64,000 nt of DNA from NCBI RefSeq assembly GCF_000698125.1, contig NZ_BAXA01000015.1, forward strand, positions 1 to 64,000, given 5' to 3'. Of this stretch, positions 37,343-51,595 are shown piece by piece. The notes under the pieces were generated by a model. That model made no database searches, was not told where the DNA came from, and saw only the letters and a program-made list of their open reading frames with translations. Every line of letters begins with the position of its first letter. The stretch's first letter is position 1. Source of the stretch: Geomicrobium sp. JCM 19038 (GTDB lineage Bacteria > Bacillota > Bacilli > Bacillales > Marinococcaceae). A program made the position numbers and the translations under genes.

Positions 37343-40300
37343 ATGGCTAATTTTGTACATTTACAAGTGAAAAGTGAGTATTCGTTTTTGACAAGTACTT
37401 GTCGGATTGATGCGCTTGTTGCTAGAGCAAAATCGCTAGGCTATGAGACGTTAGCTCTTACGGATCGCAACGTCATGTATGGCGTGAAAAAGTTCATCGA
37501 TGCGTGTCATAACGAAGGTATTAAACCGATTATCGGGCTTGAACTTGATGTCGTTAGCAATGAGTTGGAAGGCGATGTACTCGTCTACGCAAAGAATGCA
37601 AAAGGGTACCAAACACTCCTCTCACTCTCCACTGTTGCGACTTCAAATGACGAGCGAATTAATGTTGAGCAACTCGCTCAAATTCAAACGGATGACGTTA
37701 TTTTTATCTTTCCAGAGCAAACACACCCAATCGCTAAGTTGATCAATCTAGAACAATATGAGCGTGCGTCAAAAGAGCTTCGCCAATGGCAGCACGTTTT
37801 GCCAAACGACAATTACTGGTGTGGGCTTTTACCGAGTACACATACGGATTTTCATGAGCACAATGCCTGGGTAACGTTTCTCACCGAGCAGAACTTAACG
37901 CCAATTGCGCTTGCTAACGTTACGATGTTAAATCAAGGTGATGATTGGGTGAAGCAATGCTTACACGCCATTCGAGACGATGTTCCAGTTGCAGAGGTCA
38001 ACCAATTTGAATGGCGTGCTGAGTCACATTTGTTGTCAGAGGAAGAAGCGATGGCAACGTGGCAAAATGACTTTGAACGAAGAGCGCTACACGAGACCTT
38101 GAACGTGGCAAATCTCGTTGACGTTTCTTTAGAGTCGCTAACAACGACATTGCCAAGCGTTAGTGATGAGGAGGAAACCACGCACTTGCAACAACTCGTG
38201 AGAAAAGGTGCAGCTGTGCGCTTTCCTGAGCTGACGACTGAAGTAAAGGAACGTCTTGCAAAAGAAATGCAAACGATTAAGAACATGGGATTCTCTAATT
38301 ACTTTTTGATCGTGTGGGACTATATGCGCTATGCCAGAAAACAAGGGATGTTAACCGGTCCGGGTCGTGGTTCCGCTGCAGGTTCTCTCGTAGCATACTG
38401 CCTATTTATTACCGATGTGAATCCACTTGAATATGGGTTACTCTTTGAACGTTTTCTAAATCCAGAACGAAAATCACTGCCTGATATTGATCTTGATTTT
38501 CCTGATGATCGTCGAGATGAAATGTTCCATTATTTAGCAAAACGATACGGCAGTGAGCATGTCGCTCAAATTATTACATTCGGAACATTTGGCGTCCGTT
38601 CTTCATTACGTGAAACAGCGAAAGTTCAAGGCATTCGTGATGCACTTTTACAACGAGTGCTAAAGTTTATACCGAGCACAGCAGGTGAACTAAACACCGT
38701 CATTAAGAAAACATCTGAACTTCAAAGGTTGTACAAAGAAAACGACGAGGTACATGAATGGTTTAATCGAGCACTTGCCATTGAAGGGTTGCCAAGGCAT
38801 ACGTCGCTGCATGCAGCAGGAATCGTTCTTAGTAACGGCCGTTAACGTCGGTCGTACCGATTGTGCGTGAAAGAGGGGCGCTCGCGTATACGCAGTTGCC
38901 GATGGAAGATCTTGATGCTTTCGGACTCTTGAAATTTGATTTGCTAGGATTAAGGAACTTAACACTTTTAGACCGCCTACAAAAAGATACCTTCTCAAAA
39001 ACAGGACAACACCTATCCTTCAATCAGTTGCCAAAAGATGATAAAAAAACGATGAAAATGCTTGCAAGTGGTCAAACCGCAGGAGTGTTTCAGTTTGAGT
39101 CGGCGGGCATGCAATCGGTGTTAAGAAAGTTAAAGCCGAGTCAATTCGAAGATATTGTTGCGGTTAATGCCCTGTATCGACCAGGTCCAATGGACAATAT
39201 CGATACGTTTATACGGGGGAAGCGTGCACCAGAGAATATCACGTATTTGCATGATTCGCTACGTCAGACGCTATCACTAACGTACGGCGTTATGGTTTAT
39301 CAAGAGCAAGTGATGCAAGTTGCCGTGCAAGTGGCTAACTATTCATTGGCAGATGCAGATCTTCTTCGACGCGTGATTAGTAAGAAAGACAAAGACTTAC
39401 TCTTGCAAGAGGAAGAGCGTTTTCTAGCAGGCGCAGTCACGAGCGGATACGATCAATCAGTAGCTAAACAGTTGTTCGAATGGATCTTGCAATTTGCAAA
39501 CTACGGTTTCAATAGAAGTCATGCAGTTGCTTATAGTTTAATTGCGTATCGAATTGCTTACTTTAAAGCACATTTCCCAGGGATTTTCTATGCCGCGTAT
39601 TTTTCGATGATTAGTGGCGATTTAGAACGGATGAAGCGCGCGGCAGCCGAGATGAAGCGCGGAGAGCTGTCTATACTTGGACCGTCTGTCAATAACAGTG
39701 ATTACACGTATGCCGCAGATGAACGGGGCGTGCGGTTCCCACTTCAAAGTGTGGCACACGTTGGAGGAAATATAGCAAAAGCGATTGTTTCTGAACGAAA
39801 GGAAAATGGTAGGTTTCGTAACTTTATAGACTTTTGTCGTCGAATGAAGCCTGCTCGCATGCAAAGAAATCAACTGATCAGCCTCATCCGCTCAGGGGCA
39901 CTAGATGAGTGGGAACAACACCGCGCAGTCTTGCTAGCATCGATTGATCGTGCGAGAGAGTACATTGATTTCGAAGATGATGTTGGTGCCCTTTTCAAAA
40001 GCCGCGATGAAGATTTCCGTTATGCAGAACGCGAACCGTATACCCAACACGAGAAATTGCTACAAGAGAAAGAAGCGACTGGGTTTTACTTAAGTGGCCA
40101 CCCGCTTGATGAATATGTACACTTATTCCAAGTGCAAAAGCCAAAAGACATTGGAGAAGTTTCGGAAGAACATCATGATCAATACGTTTGGATTGCTGGA
40201 ACTTTAGAAACAATGAAGCCTATACGAACGAAAAATGGGCAATCAATGGCTTTTTTGAACCTTAGCGATGATACAGGTCGAATTGAAGTTGTCGTTTTCC

Positions 40301-40668
40301 CAAATGTTTATCGTGACATGAAAGATGAACTTATTGAAGGAGAACTTCTCGTTGTCTATGGAAGAGTGGAAGGCAATGCAAATCGAATAAAGATACTCGC
40401 TCAGCTTACTCAACTAGCGGACCATGCTAAGGCTGAATCAACATCGTCTCTCTACCTCAAAATACCTGAACACTTAAATTCTACGAAGACGTTAAGTGCA
40501 ATTAAACGACAGCTCCGCAACCATTCTGGATTTGCCGGTGTGAAGGTGTACCATGAATCAAAACGTAAGCTGTATGAGTTAGATGCAAGTTATCATGTTC
40601 ATATCAAAAAAGAATTGCTAGAACGTCTAACCCTTATTGTAGGTGAAGAAAACGTTGTCAAAAAATGA
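37343..40668 (+). CDS. dnaE: DNA polymerase III alpha subunit DnaE, frame broken near 38842
   Basis: Replicative polymerase of the second kind in Gram-positives, extending RNA primers. PHP domain at the N-terminus (FVHLQVKSEYSFL), polymerase acidic motif LPDIDLDFPDDRRDEM, tower-and-finger region with GVMVYQEQVMQ and YGFNRSHAVAYS, then an OB-fold (WIAGTLETMKPIRTKNGQSMAFL). ATG 37343 follows GGAGTG. The frame breaks near 38842: GGCCGTTA should read GGCCCGTTA, giving NGPLTSVVPIVRERGAL. Restored length 1108 residues, standard for DnaE1-type proteins. Confidence 0.97.
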
Positions 40669-40712
40669 GATCGTCTTTTTGAACGCAAAAGGGTGAATGC
40701 AAGAGAACACTT

Positions 40713-40721
40713 TGTTATAAT
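40713..40721 (+). promoter_or_regulatory. Extended -10 promoter before the malic enzyme gene
   Basis: TGTTATAAT at 40713-40721, with a weak -35 about 17 bases upstream. Transcription would begin near 40728, leaving a leader of about 125 bases. Confidence 0.6.
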
Positions 40722-40855
40722 AGATTGCACATGTACAGTTAATACAGTTTGTCCTTTTTTATTCATTCATAGTTCGAACAGCGTCCCATAGGTCGCAAAC
40801 ATAAGATTCATCAAATATAAGATGAGATCCACTTGTTAAGGAGTGTGCAGGAATA

Positions 40856-42091
40856 ATGCCAACGACTAGAGAAGAAGCACTACACATCCATAGAATGAAG
40901 CAAGGAAAGCTAGAATCGAAATCTAAGATTCCCGTAAGAAACAGTAAAGATTTAAGTCTTGCATATTCTCCAGGTGTTGCAGAACCGTGTAAAGAGATTT
41001 TTAACGACAAGCAAAAGGTATTTGAATATACGATGAAAGGCAACATGGTTGCGGTTGTTAGTGACGGTAGTGCAGTTCTTGGCCTCGGTAACATCGGTCC
41101 AGAAGCATCATTGCCTGTTATGGAAGGAAAAGCTGTTTTGTTCAAATCATTTGCAGGTGTGGATGCATTTCCGATCTGTCTAGACACTTCTGATCCTGAT
41201 AAGATCGTTGAAACAGTTAAATTAATGCAACCTACCTTCGGTGGTGTGAACTTAGAGGATATTGCAGCTCCAAATTGCTTTATCATCGAGGAACGTTTAA
41301 AGAAAGAAACAAACATTCCAATTTTCCATGATGACCAACACGGTACAGCGATCGTTACACTTGCTGGATTGATCAATGCACTTAAAGTAACGAACAAACA
41401 GCTATCTGACGTGCGTGTAGTATTAAACGGCGCTGGAGCGGCTGGTATTGCAATCGTGAAACTGCTTCTAAGCATGGGTGTTAAAGAAATTATCCTTTGT
41501 GATAGTAAGGGAGCAATCTTTGAAGGTCGTACAGCCGGTATGAACCCAATTAAAGATGAGATTGCTAAAGTAACGAACAGCCAGAAGAAAGAAGGCGCTC
41601 TTAAAGACGTGATTCAAAACACGGACGTGTTTATTGGAGTTTCTGTTGAAGGCGCACTCACAAAAGAGATGATCGAGAGCATGAATGACGATGCAATTAT
41701 CTTTGCGATGGCGAACCCGAACCCAGAAATTATGCCTGAAGATGCAAAAGCAGCAGGGGCGGCAGTCATTGGTACTGGTCGTTCTGATTTCCCTAACCAA
41801 GTGAATAATGTTCTAGCATTCCCTGGTATTTTCAGAGGGGCATTGGATGTGAATGCGACGCATATCAATGAAGAGATGAAACAAGCAGCCGTTTTTGCGA
41901 TTGCTGAACTTATTTCTGAATCAGAATTAACGAGAGATTACGTCATTCCAGCACCATTCGATACAAGAGTGGCACCAGCTGTCGCTGCGGCTGTAGCAAA
42001 AACAGCGATGGAAACTGGTGTTGCCCGTAAGGAAGCTGATCCAGAAGAGGTTGCTTCACGAACAAGAAAAATGGCTATGATCGAGGAATAA
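40856..42091 (+). CDS. ytsJ: NAD(P)-dependent malic enzyme
   Basis: Decarboxylates malate to pyruvate, making NADPH. 411 residues, typical of the short bacterial type. Malic signature FHDDQHGTAIV, N-terminal YSPGVAEPC, and Rossmann loop NGAGAAGIAIV. It starts at ATG 40856 behind AAGGAGTG. YtsJ is the main malic enzyme in B. subtilis; order dnaE-ytsJ-accD is conserved. Confidence 0.95.
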   Translation: MPTTREEALHIHRMKQGKLESKSKIPVRNSKDLSLAYSPGVAEPCKEIFNDKQKVFEYTMKGNMVAVVSDGSAVLGLGNIGPEASLPVMEGKAVLFKSFAGVDAFPICLDTSDPDKIVETVKLMQPTFGGVNLEDIAAPNCFIIEERLKKETNIPIFHDDQHGTAIVTLAGLINALKVTNKQLSDVRVVLNGAGAAGIAIVKLLLSMGVKEIILCDSKGAIFEGRTAGMNPIKDEIAKVTNSQKKEGALKDVIQNTDVFIGVSVEGALTKEMIESMNDDAIIFAMANPNPEIMPEDAKAAGAAVIGTGRSDFPNQVNNVLAFPGIFRGALDVNATHINEEMKQAAVFAIAELISESELTRDYVIPAPFDTRVAPAVAAAVAKTAMETGVARKEADPEEVASRTRKMAMIEE

Positions 42092-42103
42092 GAAGATAAG
42101 GAG

Positions 42104-42130
42104 CGATCGTCTCTTTGGACGATCGTTTTT
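42104..42130 (+). terminator. Terminator of ytsJ
   Basis: CGATCGTC (42104-42111) pairs with GACGATCG (42118-42125) then five T. The accD ribosome site follows about 45 bases on. Confidence 0.85.
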
Positions 42131-42187
42131 CCCTATTATTTCCTATTGGAGAAAGCCGCCTTTAGTGTGGTACGAGAGGTGAATAAG

Positions 42188-43061
42188 GTGTTCAAAGACT
42201 TATTTTCAAAGAAAAGAAAGTATGCAACGATCCCTTCTGAACGTACACAACCGACGAAGATGAACGACGGTGTGATGACGAAATGTCCAACGTGTAAAAC
42301 GATTATGTATTCAAGGGAATTAAAGAAGCATGATTATGTTTGTACGAAGTGTGATCATCATTTCCGGTTGACCGCAAGAGACCGAATTAATAGCGTGATC
42401 GATGTCGGCTCATTTGAAGAGCTTGATGTAAGCCTTCTGTCAGGGAATCCACTTGATTTCCCCGACTACGAAGAAAAGTTAGCGAGTGATCAACAAAAGA
42501 CAGGCTTGAATGAAGCGATCATTACAGGACGTGGGCAGATGGAAGGCTTGCCGGTCGTGATCGGTGTCATGGATCCACGTTTTCGTATGGCGAGCATGGG
42601 GACAGTCGTTGGTGAGAAAATTAAGCGCGCAATTGAGACAGCACTAGAGGATCGGGTGCCATTCATTATGTTTAGTGCCTCCGGTGGTGCAAGAATGCAA
42701 GAAGGGTTCTTAGTCTCATGCAGATGGCTAAAACATCTGTCGCTTTGCAAAGACTTGACGAAGAACAGTTGCCGTTTATCTCAATCATGACGCACCCTAC
42801 AACAGGCGGTGTTTCCGCAAGCTTTGCGTCGCTTGGTGATTACAATTTTGCAGAACCACGAGCGTTAATTGGATTTGCAGGTAGAAGAATTATTGAGCAG
42901 ACGATTCGTGAAGACTTACCTGAAGATTTTCAGACTGCAGAGTTTCTACTTGAACACGGTCAACTCGACAAAGTCATCCATCGCTCTGAGATGAAATCAA
43001 CACTAACAACGATCTTGAAGATGCATCAAGCTTCGCATCAACGAGGAGGCGAGCTTTCGTC

Positions 43062-43065
<4 letters not shown>
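42188..43065 (+). CDS. accD: Acetyl-CoA carboxylase carboxyltransferase subunit beta, frame broken near 42706
   Basis: With AccA forms the carboxyltransferase that makes malonyl-CoA. Zinc ribbon CPTCKT...CTKCDHH lies at about residues 30-55; the crotonase-like core has GARMQEG. GTG 42188 follows GAGGTGA. The frame breaks near 42706: GAAGGGTTC should read GAAGGGGTTC, giving [13 protein letters not shown]. Restored 292 residues. Overlaps accA by four bases. Confidence 0.97.
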
Positions 43066-44997
<1,932 letters not shown>

Positions 44998-45020
44998 TCA
45001 ACACAAGGAGGAATCTTTCG

Positions 45021-46775
45021 ATGAGAAAAACTAAAATAGTCGCGACGATCGGACCTGCATCTGAAGAAAAAGACATGCTAAAACGCCTGATTTCAGCAGG
45101 GATGAACGTGGCACGCCTTAACTTCTCGCACGGGTCACATGAAGAACATCGCAGTCGTATTAAAACGATTCGAGAAGCAGCAGCAGAACTTGAAACGACC
45201 GTCTCAATTCTATTAGATACGAAAGGTCCAGAAATTCGCACGTATACAATGGAAAATGACGCGATTACACTTGAAAAAGGTCAGCCACTCATCGTAACTG
45301 GTGAAGAAGTAGTCGGTACGACGGATCGAATCGGTGTAACGTATCAGAATTTGTCAGAAGACCTCTCAGTCGGTAATACGATTTTGTTAGATGACGGTCT
45401 TATTGGGCTTCATGTTGATCGTATTGAAGGCAAAGACGTCGTTACGACCGTAATGAATAATGGTGTGTTAAAGAACAAAAAGGGAGTTAACCTTCCGAAA
45501 GTAAAAGTAAATCTACCAGGCATGACAGACAAAGATGCAGCCGATATTCGTTTTGGAATTGAAGAAGAAGTTGATTTTATTGCAGCTTCATTCGTTCGTC
45601 GTGCTTCAGATGTTCTCGAAATTCGCGAACTTTTAGAAGCGCATGGCGCAGGCGATACTTATATTATTCCTAAGATCGAAAACGAAGAAGGGGTCGAGAA
45701 TATCGCAGAAATTCTCGAAGTGTCTGACGGGCTTATGGTTGCACGGGGAGACTTAGGTGTAGAAATTCCACCTGAAGAAGTTCCGCTCGTTCAAAAGAAA
45801 CTCATTCAACGTTGTAATGATCTTGCTAAACCGGTCATTACAGCAACGCAAATGTTAGATAGCATGCAGCGTAACCCTAGACCTACTCGTGCAGAAGCTA
45901 GTGACGTTGCTAATGCGATTTTTGATGGTACAGATGCAATTATGCTTTCAGGTGAAACAGCAGCAGGTGATTATCCGTTTGAAGCTGTTGAGACGATGAG
46001 TAACATTGCAAAGCGTGCCGAATCTGCACTAGATTTCGATCGTTTGCTTAACATCCGTACAGAAGAAAGCCAGACGACGATTACGAATTCGATCAGTCAA
46101 GCAGTAGCTAGAACAGCGCTAACGTTAAATACACCTGCGATATTGACGGCTACAGAAAGTGGCTATACAGCTAGACTCGTATCAAAATATCGTCCGAAAG
46201 CGACCATTGTTGCCGTGACGAGTAACATTCGTGCGCAACGACGTTTGACTCTCGTTTGGGGTGTGCATCCGCTACTTGGAAACACTGTCGAGACGACAGA
46301 TGAAATGTTCGATGAAACGGTGAGTGCTGCACTCAAGAGTAATCAAGTGAAGCACGGCGATCTTGTTGTTATAACAGCAGGGGTACCGGTCGGTGAGATT
46401 GGTACAACGAACATGATGAAAGTCCATGTGATCGGTGAAGTAGCAGCTAAAGGTCAAGGAATTGGTCGCACAACTGCAAGTGGTAAAGCGGTCGTTGTTA
46501 AAGATGCTGCAGAAGCAAATGCTAGGATGGAAGAAGGCAACATTCTAATTACGACAGGAACAGACAAAGAGATGATGCCTGCATTTGAAAAAGCAGCGGC
46601 TGTCATCACCGAAGAAGGTGGCTTAACATGTCATGCTGCAGTGGTAGGAATTTCGCTTAGCGTTCCAGTCATTGTCGGTGTTCATGATGCGGTTAAGATC
46701 TTTAAAGATGGTGAAGAACTAACCGTTGACAGTTCAAGAGGCGACATCTACAAAGGTCACGCTCGAGTATTGTAA
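45021..46775 (+). CDS. pyk: Pyruvate kinase with C-terminal PEP-utilizer domain
   Basis: Last step of glycolysis: phosphoenolpyruvate + ADP to pyruvate + ATP. 584 residues. Catalytic core [25 protein letters not shown] and TATQMLDSM; the final part (about 475-584) is the extra PEP-utilizing-enzyme domain seen in Bacillus and Geobacillus enzymes ([14 protein letters not shown]). The active-site His in that domain is present, though its role here is structural as far as known. Confidence 0.97.
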   Translation: MRKTKIVATIGPASEEKDMLKRLISAGMNVARLNFSHGSHEEHRSRIKTIREAAAELETTVSILLDTKGPEIRTYTMENDAITLEKGQPLIVTGEEVVGTTDRIGVTYQNLSEDLSVGNTILLDDGLIGLHVDRIEGKDVVTTVMNNGVLKNKKGVNLPKVKVNLPGMTDKDAADIRFGIEEEVDFIAASFVRRASDVLEIRELLEAHGAGDTYIIPKIENEEGVENIAEILEVSDGLMVARGDLGVEIPPEEVPLVQKKLIQRCNDLAKPVITATQMLDSMQRNPRPTRAEASDVANAIFDGTDAIMLSGETAAGDYPFEAVETMSNIAKRAESALDFDRLLNIRTEESQTTITNSISQAVARTALTLNTPAILTATESGYTARLVSKYRPKATIVAVTSNIRAQRRLTLVWGVHPLLGNTVETTDEMFDETVSAALKSNQVKHGDLVVITAGVPVGEIGTTNMMKVHVIGEVAAKGQGIGRTTASGKAVVVKDAAEANARMEEGNILITTGTDKEMMPAFEKAAAVITEEGGLTCHAAVVGISLSVPVIVGVHDAVKIFKDGEELTVDSSRGDIYKGHARVL

Positions 46776-46800
46776 TTGATGGAAGGGGTTGGGAGTGATT

Positions 46801-47192
46801 ATGGCACGATTCCTGCTTGTCGGTTTGCTACTCGTACCAATCATAGAGATCGCTGGAATTTGGCTTGTTGGTCGCTGGCTCGGATTTTGGCCAACTCTCG
46901 GTTTAATGTTACTAACGAGTTTAATCGGCTTATGGATGGCTAGAGAGAAGGAAGACAAGCTTGGCAAGTATTTAACCTGCAGCTGAACAATCATGAAGTT
47001 CCGACAAGTTCAGCAATCGACGGGGTTTGTATCTTACTCGCAGGGTTGTTGTTATTAGCTCCAGGGTTTTTGACTGACCTTATAGGATTTATTCTTCTCA
47101 TCCCATTTACAAGAGCTTACATTAAAGGGTTTTTACGACATTTTTTTCAAAAGATGGTGGCGAGTGGCCGATTCATCGTTATACGAAGATAA
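46801..47192 (+). CDS. fxsA: FxsA family membrane protein, frame broken near 46960
   Basis: FxsA/YtzA-type membrane protein; in E. coli FxsA interferes with phage exclusion, and the Bacillus role is unclear. Three or so hydrophobic segments (FLLVGLLLVPIIEIAGIWLVG; LGFWPTLGLMLLTSLIGLW; AGLLLLAPGFLTDLIGFILLIPF). The frame breaks near 46960, where GACAAGCTTGG should read GACAAGGCTTGG, giving KAWQVFNLQLNNHEV. Restored 130 residues. Ends 14 bases after pyk begins its tail sequence: it sits 25 bases downstream of pyk. Confidence 0.88.
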
Positions 47193-47196
47193 AGTT

Positions 47197-47234
47197 CCCC
47201 CTCTTAGATGGTGTTCTAAGAGGGGTGTTTTTTT
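47197..47234 (+). terminator. Terminator after fxsA
   Basis: CCCCTCTTAGA (47198-47208) pairs with TCTAAGAGGGG (47215-47225), followed by TG and seven T. Confidence 0.9.
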
Positions 47235-47352
47235 GGTAATTTTTAAGAGAATTATGTATATGTAAAAGGGAAAGCCTTGATTTCATAAGGGTTTTCCAAC
47301 GATCTTTCATTGTATACAAAAAAACATTGGAAAAAAGATTTGTGCGTTTTCG

Positions 47353-47381
47353 TTCACAAAAAGACGAATCACGTTTATAAT
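47353..47381 (+). promoter_or_regulatory. Sigma-A promoter of citZ with long leader
   Basis: TTCACA at 47353-47358 and TATAAT at 47376-47381, spaced 17 bases. Transcription near 47388 would leave a leader of about 290 bases before citZ; I saw no riboswitch in it. A poor cre-like palindrome (TGTGAACGAAAACG on the minus strand, 47345-47358) overlaps the -35; in B. subtilis citZ is repressed by CcpA and CcpC. Confidence 0.6.
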
Positions 47382-47678
47382 AGAGGATGTTGAAAAAACT
47401 GGAGAAATCACGACCACCATAGTAACATACGGTAAGAACTGTCTAATTTTGTCAAATTGGACGAGGGAACAATTGAATACAATATAGTAGGATGATCGTG
47501 TTCACTTCACGTTGATCTTGTAGAAATTATGGTGCGCGCGACGGTTTTATCTGGTAACAGCAGTCATACGTTTTTCATTTCTGCATGATGGAAAACGCAT
47601 AATGTGGACAAGGTTAAGACAAGTTATCCTTGTTATTTATGAAGAATCGGATTCTTGTTACAAAGGGGAGAGATTGTA

Positions 47679-48793
47679 ATGAGTCAAACAAGAGGTTTAG
47701 AAGGAGTCGTTGCGACGACTTCAAGTGTTAGCTCAATTATTGATGATGTGTTAACGTACCAAGGTTACCATATTGATGATTTAGCAGAACAATCTTCGTT
47801 TGAAGAGGTCGTGTACCTATTATGGAATGGCAAATTACCGACGAAGCAAGAGCTAGACGCTTTTTCTAAAGAGTTATTTGCAAACATGCAAGTTCCAGAC
47901 GAGATTTTCAATTACATGAAAGCGTATCCGATTGCTGATGTACATCCAATGGCGGCGCTACGCACAGCAATTTCGCAGCTCGGTCTATACGACAAAGATG
48001 CAGACAAGAATGACGTGGAAACAGCAAAGAAATCAGCAATTAAACTGCAAGCAAAAGTTGCAACAGTGGTTACTGGTTTTGCGCGTATTCGTAATGGCAA
48101 AGAGCTATACAACCTAAAGAAGGCTTGAGCTTTGCTGCGAACTTCTTGTACATGTTAAACGGTGAAGAGCCTAATGAGGTTGCAGAAGATGCATTTAATA
48201 AAGCACTCGTATTGCATGCAGATCATGAGCTAAATGCTTCGACGTTTACTGCACGTGTTTGTGTCGCTACGTTATCAGATATTTATTCTGGTATTACAGC
48301 GGCGATTGGTGCTTTAAAGGGACCGTTGCACGGTGGAGCGAACGAACGTGTTATGCAAATGCTAAGTGAGATTGAGCAACCTGAAAACGTAGACAGCTAC
48401 GTTCAAGGCATGTTCGACAAAAAAGAAAAAATCATGGGATTCGGACACCGTGTATATAAAAACGGTGATCCACGTGCGAAACACCTTCGTGAAATGTCCA
48501 AGAAACTCGGTGGTATTACGGGTGAAGACAAGTGGTATGAGATGAGTCTTCAAATTGAGAAGATCGTAACAGAAGAGAAAGGACTTCTTCCGAATGTCGA
48601 TTTCTACTCTGCATCAATGTATCATAGTTTAGGCATTGATCATGACTTATTCACGCCAATCTTCGCGGTTAGTCGTGTTTCTGGTTGGAATGCACACATC
48701 CTAGAGCAATATAGCGATAATCGTTTAATCCGTCCACGTGCAGAGTACGTAGGTCCAGGAAAGCAACAATACGTTTCGATTGAGAATCGCTAA
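47679..48793 (+). CDS. citZ: Citrate synthase, frame broken near 48103
   Basis: Condenses oxaloacetate and acetyl-CoA to citrate, entry to the TCA cycle. Conserved: [23 protein letters not shown] and [13 protein letters not shown], with catalytic His in GFGHRVYK and Asp in NVDFYSA. ATG 47679 follows AAAGGGGAGAG. The frame breaks near 48103, where GAGCTATA should read GAGCCTATA, giving [12 protein letters not shown]. Restored 371 residues. First of citZ-icd-mdh. Confidence 0.97.
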
Positions 48794-48822
48794 TCCATCA
48801 TTTTTTACAGGAGGTTTTTACT

Positions 48823-50085
48823 ATGGCTGAAAAAATTACAGTAAACAACGGTGTACTAAACGTACCTAACAACCCAGTTATTCCATATATCGAAGGTGAC
48901 GGAATCGGTCCTGACATTTGGGCTGCAGCTTCTCGCGTTCTTGATGCAGCAGTTGAAAAAGCATACAACGGCGAAAAGAAAATCGATTGGAAAGAAATCC
49001 TTGTCGGTGGAAAAGCACACGACAAAACAGGTGAATGGTTACCAGAAGATTCCCTTGACGCAATTCGTGAATACTTGATTGCAATTAAAGGACCACTTAC
49101 GACACCAATCGGTGGCGGAATTCGTTCATTAAACGTTGCACTTCGTCAAAAACTTGACCTTTACACGTGTCTTCGTCCAGTACGTCACTTTACTGGGGTA
49201 CCATCACCAGTTAAGCGTCCTGAAGAAGTAGATATGGTGATTTTCCGTGAAAACACTGAAGATATCTACGCAGGAATTGAGTTCCAAGAAGGAACTGCTG
49301 ATGCGAAGAAAGTGATCGACTTTATTCGTAACGAAATGGGTTCTGAAAACATCCGTTTCCCTGAAACATCTGGTATTGGTATTAAGCCAGTATCTAAAGA
49401 AGGTACAGAGCGAATCGTTCGTTCAGCAATTGAATATGCACTCGCTGAGGGTCGTAAGAGCCTAACACTCGTTCATAAAGGTAACATCATGAAGTTTACT
49501 GAAGGTGCCTTTAAGTCTTGGGGTTATGATCTTGCTGAGCGTGAATTCGGAGACAAAGTCTTCACTTGGAACCAATACGATGCTATCGTTGAAAAAGAAG
49601 GTAAAGATGCTGCGAACAAAGCGCAAGACGAAGCTGAAGCAGCTGGTAAGATTATCGTTAAAGATTCGATCGCTGATATCTTCTTACAACAAATCCTTAC
49701 TCGTCCAAAAGAGTTTGACGTTGTCGCTACAATGAACCTTAACGGTGACTACATCTCTGATGCTCTTGCAGCACAAGTTGGTGGAATCGGTATTGCACCA
49801 GGTGCAAACATTAACTATGCGACTGGACATGCAATCTTTGAAGCAACTCACGGAACTGCACCGAAATATGCAGGTCTTGATAAAGTAAACCCATCATCTG
49901 TTATTCTTTCTGGTGAGCTTATGTTACGTCACTTAGGATGGTTCGAAGCAGCTGAACTTGTTCTTCAATCAATGGACAAGACAATTGGAAGCAAAGTTGT
50001 CACGTATGACTTCGCTCGTCTTATGGACAACGCCAGAGAAGTGAAGTGCTCTGAGTTTGCTGATGAACTTATCAAAAACATGTAA
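48823..50085 (+). CDS. icd: Isocitrate dehydrogenase (NADP)
   Basis: Oxidative decarboxylation of isocitrate to 2-oxoglutarate. 420 residues, E. coli Icd type. Signature [21 protein letters not shown], phosphorylatable-Ser region [22 protein letters not shown] loop GTAPKYAG. Strong AGGAGG. Thirty bases after citZ and 25 before mdh, so one operon. Confidence 0.98.
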   Translation: MAEKITVNNGVLNVPNNPVIPYIEGDGIGPDIWAAASRVLDAAVEKAYNGEKKIDWKEILVGGKAHDKTGEWLPEDSLDAIREYLIAIKGPLTTPIGGGIRSLNVALRQKLDLYTCLRPVRHFTGVPSPVKRPEEVDMVIFRENTEDIYAGIEFQEGTADAKKVIDFIRNEMGSENIRFPETSGIGIKPVSKEGTERIVRSAIEYALAEGRKSLTLVHKGNIMKFTEGAFKSWGYDLAEREFGDKVFTWNQYDAIVEKEGKDAANKAQDEAEAAGKIIVKDSIADIFLQQILTRPKEFDVVATMNLNGDYISDALAAQVGGIGIAPGANINYATGHAIFEATHGTAPKYAGLDKVNPSSVILSGELMLRHLGWFEAAELVLQSMDKTIGSKVVTYDFARLMDNAREVKCSEFADELIKNM

Positions 50086-50110
50086 TTGATTTTGCTGGGA
50101 GGGCTAGGCT

Positions 50111-51057
50111 ATGGCAATCACGCGCAGAAAAGTTTCCGTCATTGGCGGTGGGTTCACAGGTGCTACGACAGCACTGATGGTCGCACAAAAGGAACTTGCT
50201 GATGTTGTACTCGTCGACATTCCTGACCAAGAAGGACCCGTGCAAGGGAAAGCTTTAGATATGTTAGAAGCAACTCCTGTACAAGGTGTAGACGTAAATG
50301 TTGTTGGTACGTCTGATTATGCTTTAACGAAAGACTCGGATGTCGTTGTTATTACGGCTGGAATTGCAAGAAAGCCAGGAATGAGTCGAGACGATCTTGT
50401 TCATACCAATGCGAATATCATGAAGTCAGTGACAGAGCAAGTGGTAAAGTATTCACCGAATACGCACATCATCGTTTTGACGAATCCTGCGGATGCAATG
50501 ACTTATGCTGTTTATAAATCGTCAGGGTTACCGAAGAATCGTGTTATTGGACAATCAGGTGTACTTGATACGTCACGTTTTCGTACCTTTATCGCACAAG
50601 AACTTGAGCTTTCTGTAGAAGATGTACAAGGTTTTGTACTTGGCGGTCATGGTGATGACATGGTGCCACTTATTCGATACTCAAGTGTCGGAGGCGTGCC
50701 ATTAACGAAGTTGTTATCACAAGATCGCATTGATGCCATCGTGGAACGTACACGAAAAGGCGGTGGGAGATCGTTTCTTTACTTGGAAATGGTAGTGCAT
50801 ACTACGCTCCAGCCGCTTCGCTTACGCAAATGGTAGAAGCCATCATAAAAGACAAAAAACGCTTATTGCCTGCAATTGCCTATCTCGAAGGTGAGTACGG
50901 CTATGAAGGTGTTTATGTCGGTGTTCCGACAGTGCTTGGTGGAAGTGGTATTGAGAAAATCATTGAACTTGATCTTACAGATGAAGAGCGTGATCAATTT
51001 GCTACTTCTGTCACCTCTGTTCAGAGCGTTATGAATGCACTTCCTGATGAATTTTAA
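50111..51057 (+). CDS. mdh: Malate dehydrogenase, frame broken near 50768
   Basis: Oxidises malate to oxaloacetate with NAD; lactate dehydrogenase-like type. Rossmann loop [14 protein letters not shown], catalytic [11 protein letters not shown] and [12 protein letters not shown] (His in GGHGDD), [12 protein letters not shown]. The frame breaks near 50768: GGTGGGAGATC should read GGTGGGGAGATC, giving [18 protein letters not shown]. Restored 315 residues. Last gene of the citZ-icd-mdh unit with a strong terminator. Confidence 0.97.
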
Positions 51058-51060
51058 ATG

Positions 51061-51089
51061 AAAAACCAGCCAATTTTGGCTGGTTTTTT
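51061..51089 (+). terminator. Terminator of citZ-icd-mdh
   Basis: AAACCAGCCAA / TTGGCTGGTTT then T run. Confidence 0.92.
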
Positions 51090-51205
51090 CTATAGTTGTA
51101 CATGAGCTTTGGGTGTGATATGATGAACGCGTAGTTGATGTAGACAAGTCACATTTCTGTGGTTAATACTTAGAAATTCAGACAAGTTCTGAAGGAGGAA
51201 ACATC

Positions 51206-51421
51206 ATGAGCCCTTTAAATATCGGTGTCCCAAGCTTAATTCTTATTCTCTTGCTCGCTTTACTCATTTTCGGACCGAAGAAGCTTCCAGAGATTGGTGG
51301 CGCATTTGGTAAGACGCTAACAGAGTTCAAGAAATCCACAAGCAACATGATGGATGATGATTCGGATAAGAAGGACGTTATTGAGCAACCGTCAACAACT
51401 GAGACAAATAAACAAGCATAA
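51206..51421 (+). CDS. tatA: Twin-arginine translocase subunit TatA (lone)
   Basis: 71 residues. N-terminal membrane helix ([14 protein letters not shown]), hinge [13 protein letters not shown], amphipathic helix [14 protein letters not shown] and an acidic tail: classic TatA/E plan. Forms the translocation pore of the Tat system for folded proteins. No tatC is adjacent; B. subtilis also has lone tatA genes. AGGAGG before ATG 51206. Confidence 0.9.
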   Translation: MSPLNIGVPSLILILLLALLIFGPKKLPEIGGAFGKTLTEFKKSTSNMMDDDSDKKDVIEQPSTTETNKQA

Positions 51422-51435
51422 TATTGATAAGAGGG

Positions 51436-51467
51436 AAGACTAACACCGGATGTGTTGGTCTTTTTTT
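51436..51467 (+). terminator. Terminator of tatA
   Basis: AAGACTAACAC and GTGTTGGTCTT, then seven T. Confidence 0.85.
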
Positions 51468-51595
51468 GTGTTTTCTTTGCAAAGGTTGTAAAGAATATGT
51501 AAAGGTATTAGAGAGAAGCTTGTGAAGGTTATGTTGTTCGATTACGATTAAGATAGAGTGGTCAGTCTGATTATAAGAATTAAAGGGGTTATTCG

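Noticed and set aside
47240-47678. Riboswitch in the long citZ leader
   Set aside because: No known consensus was seen; only a promoter and a poor cre-like site can be supported.
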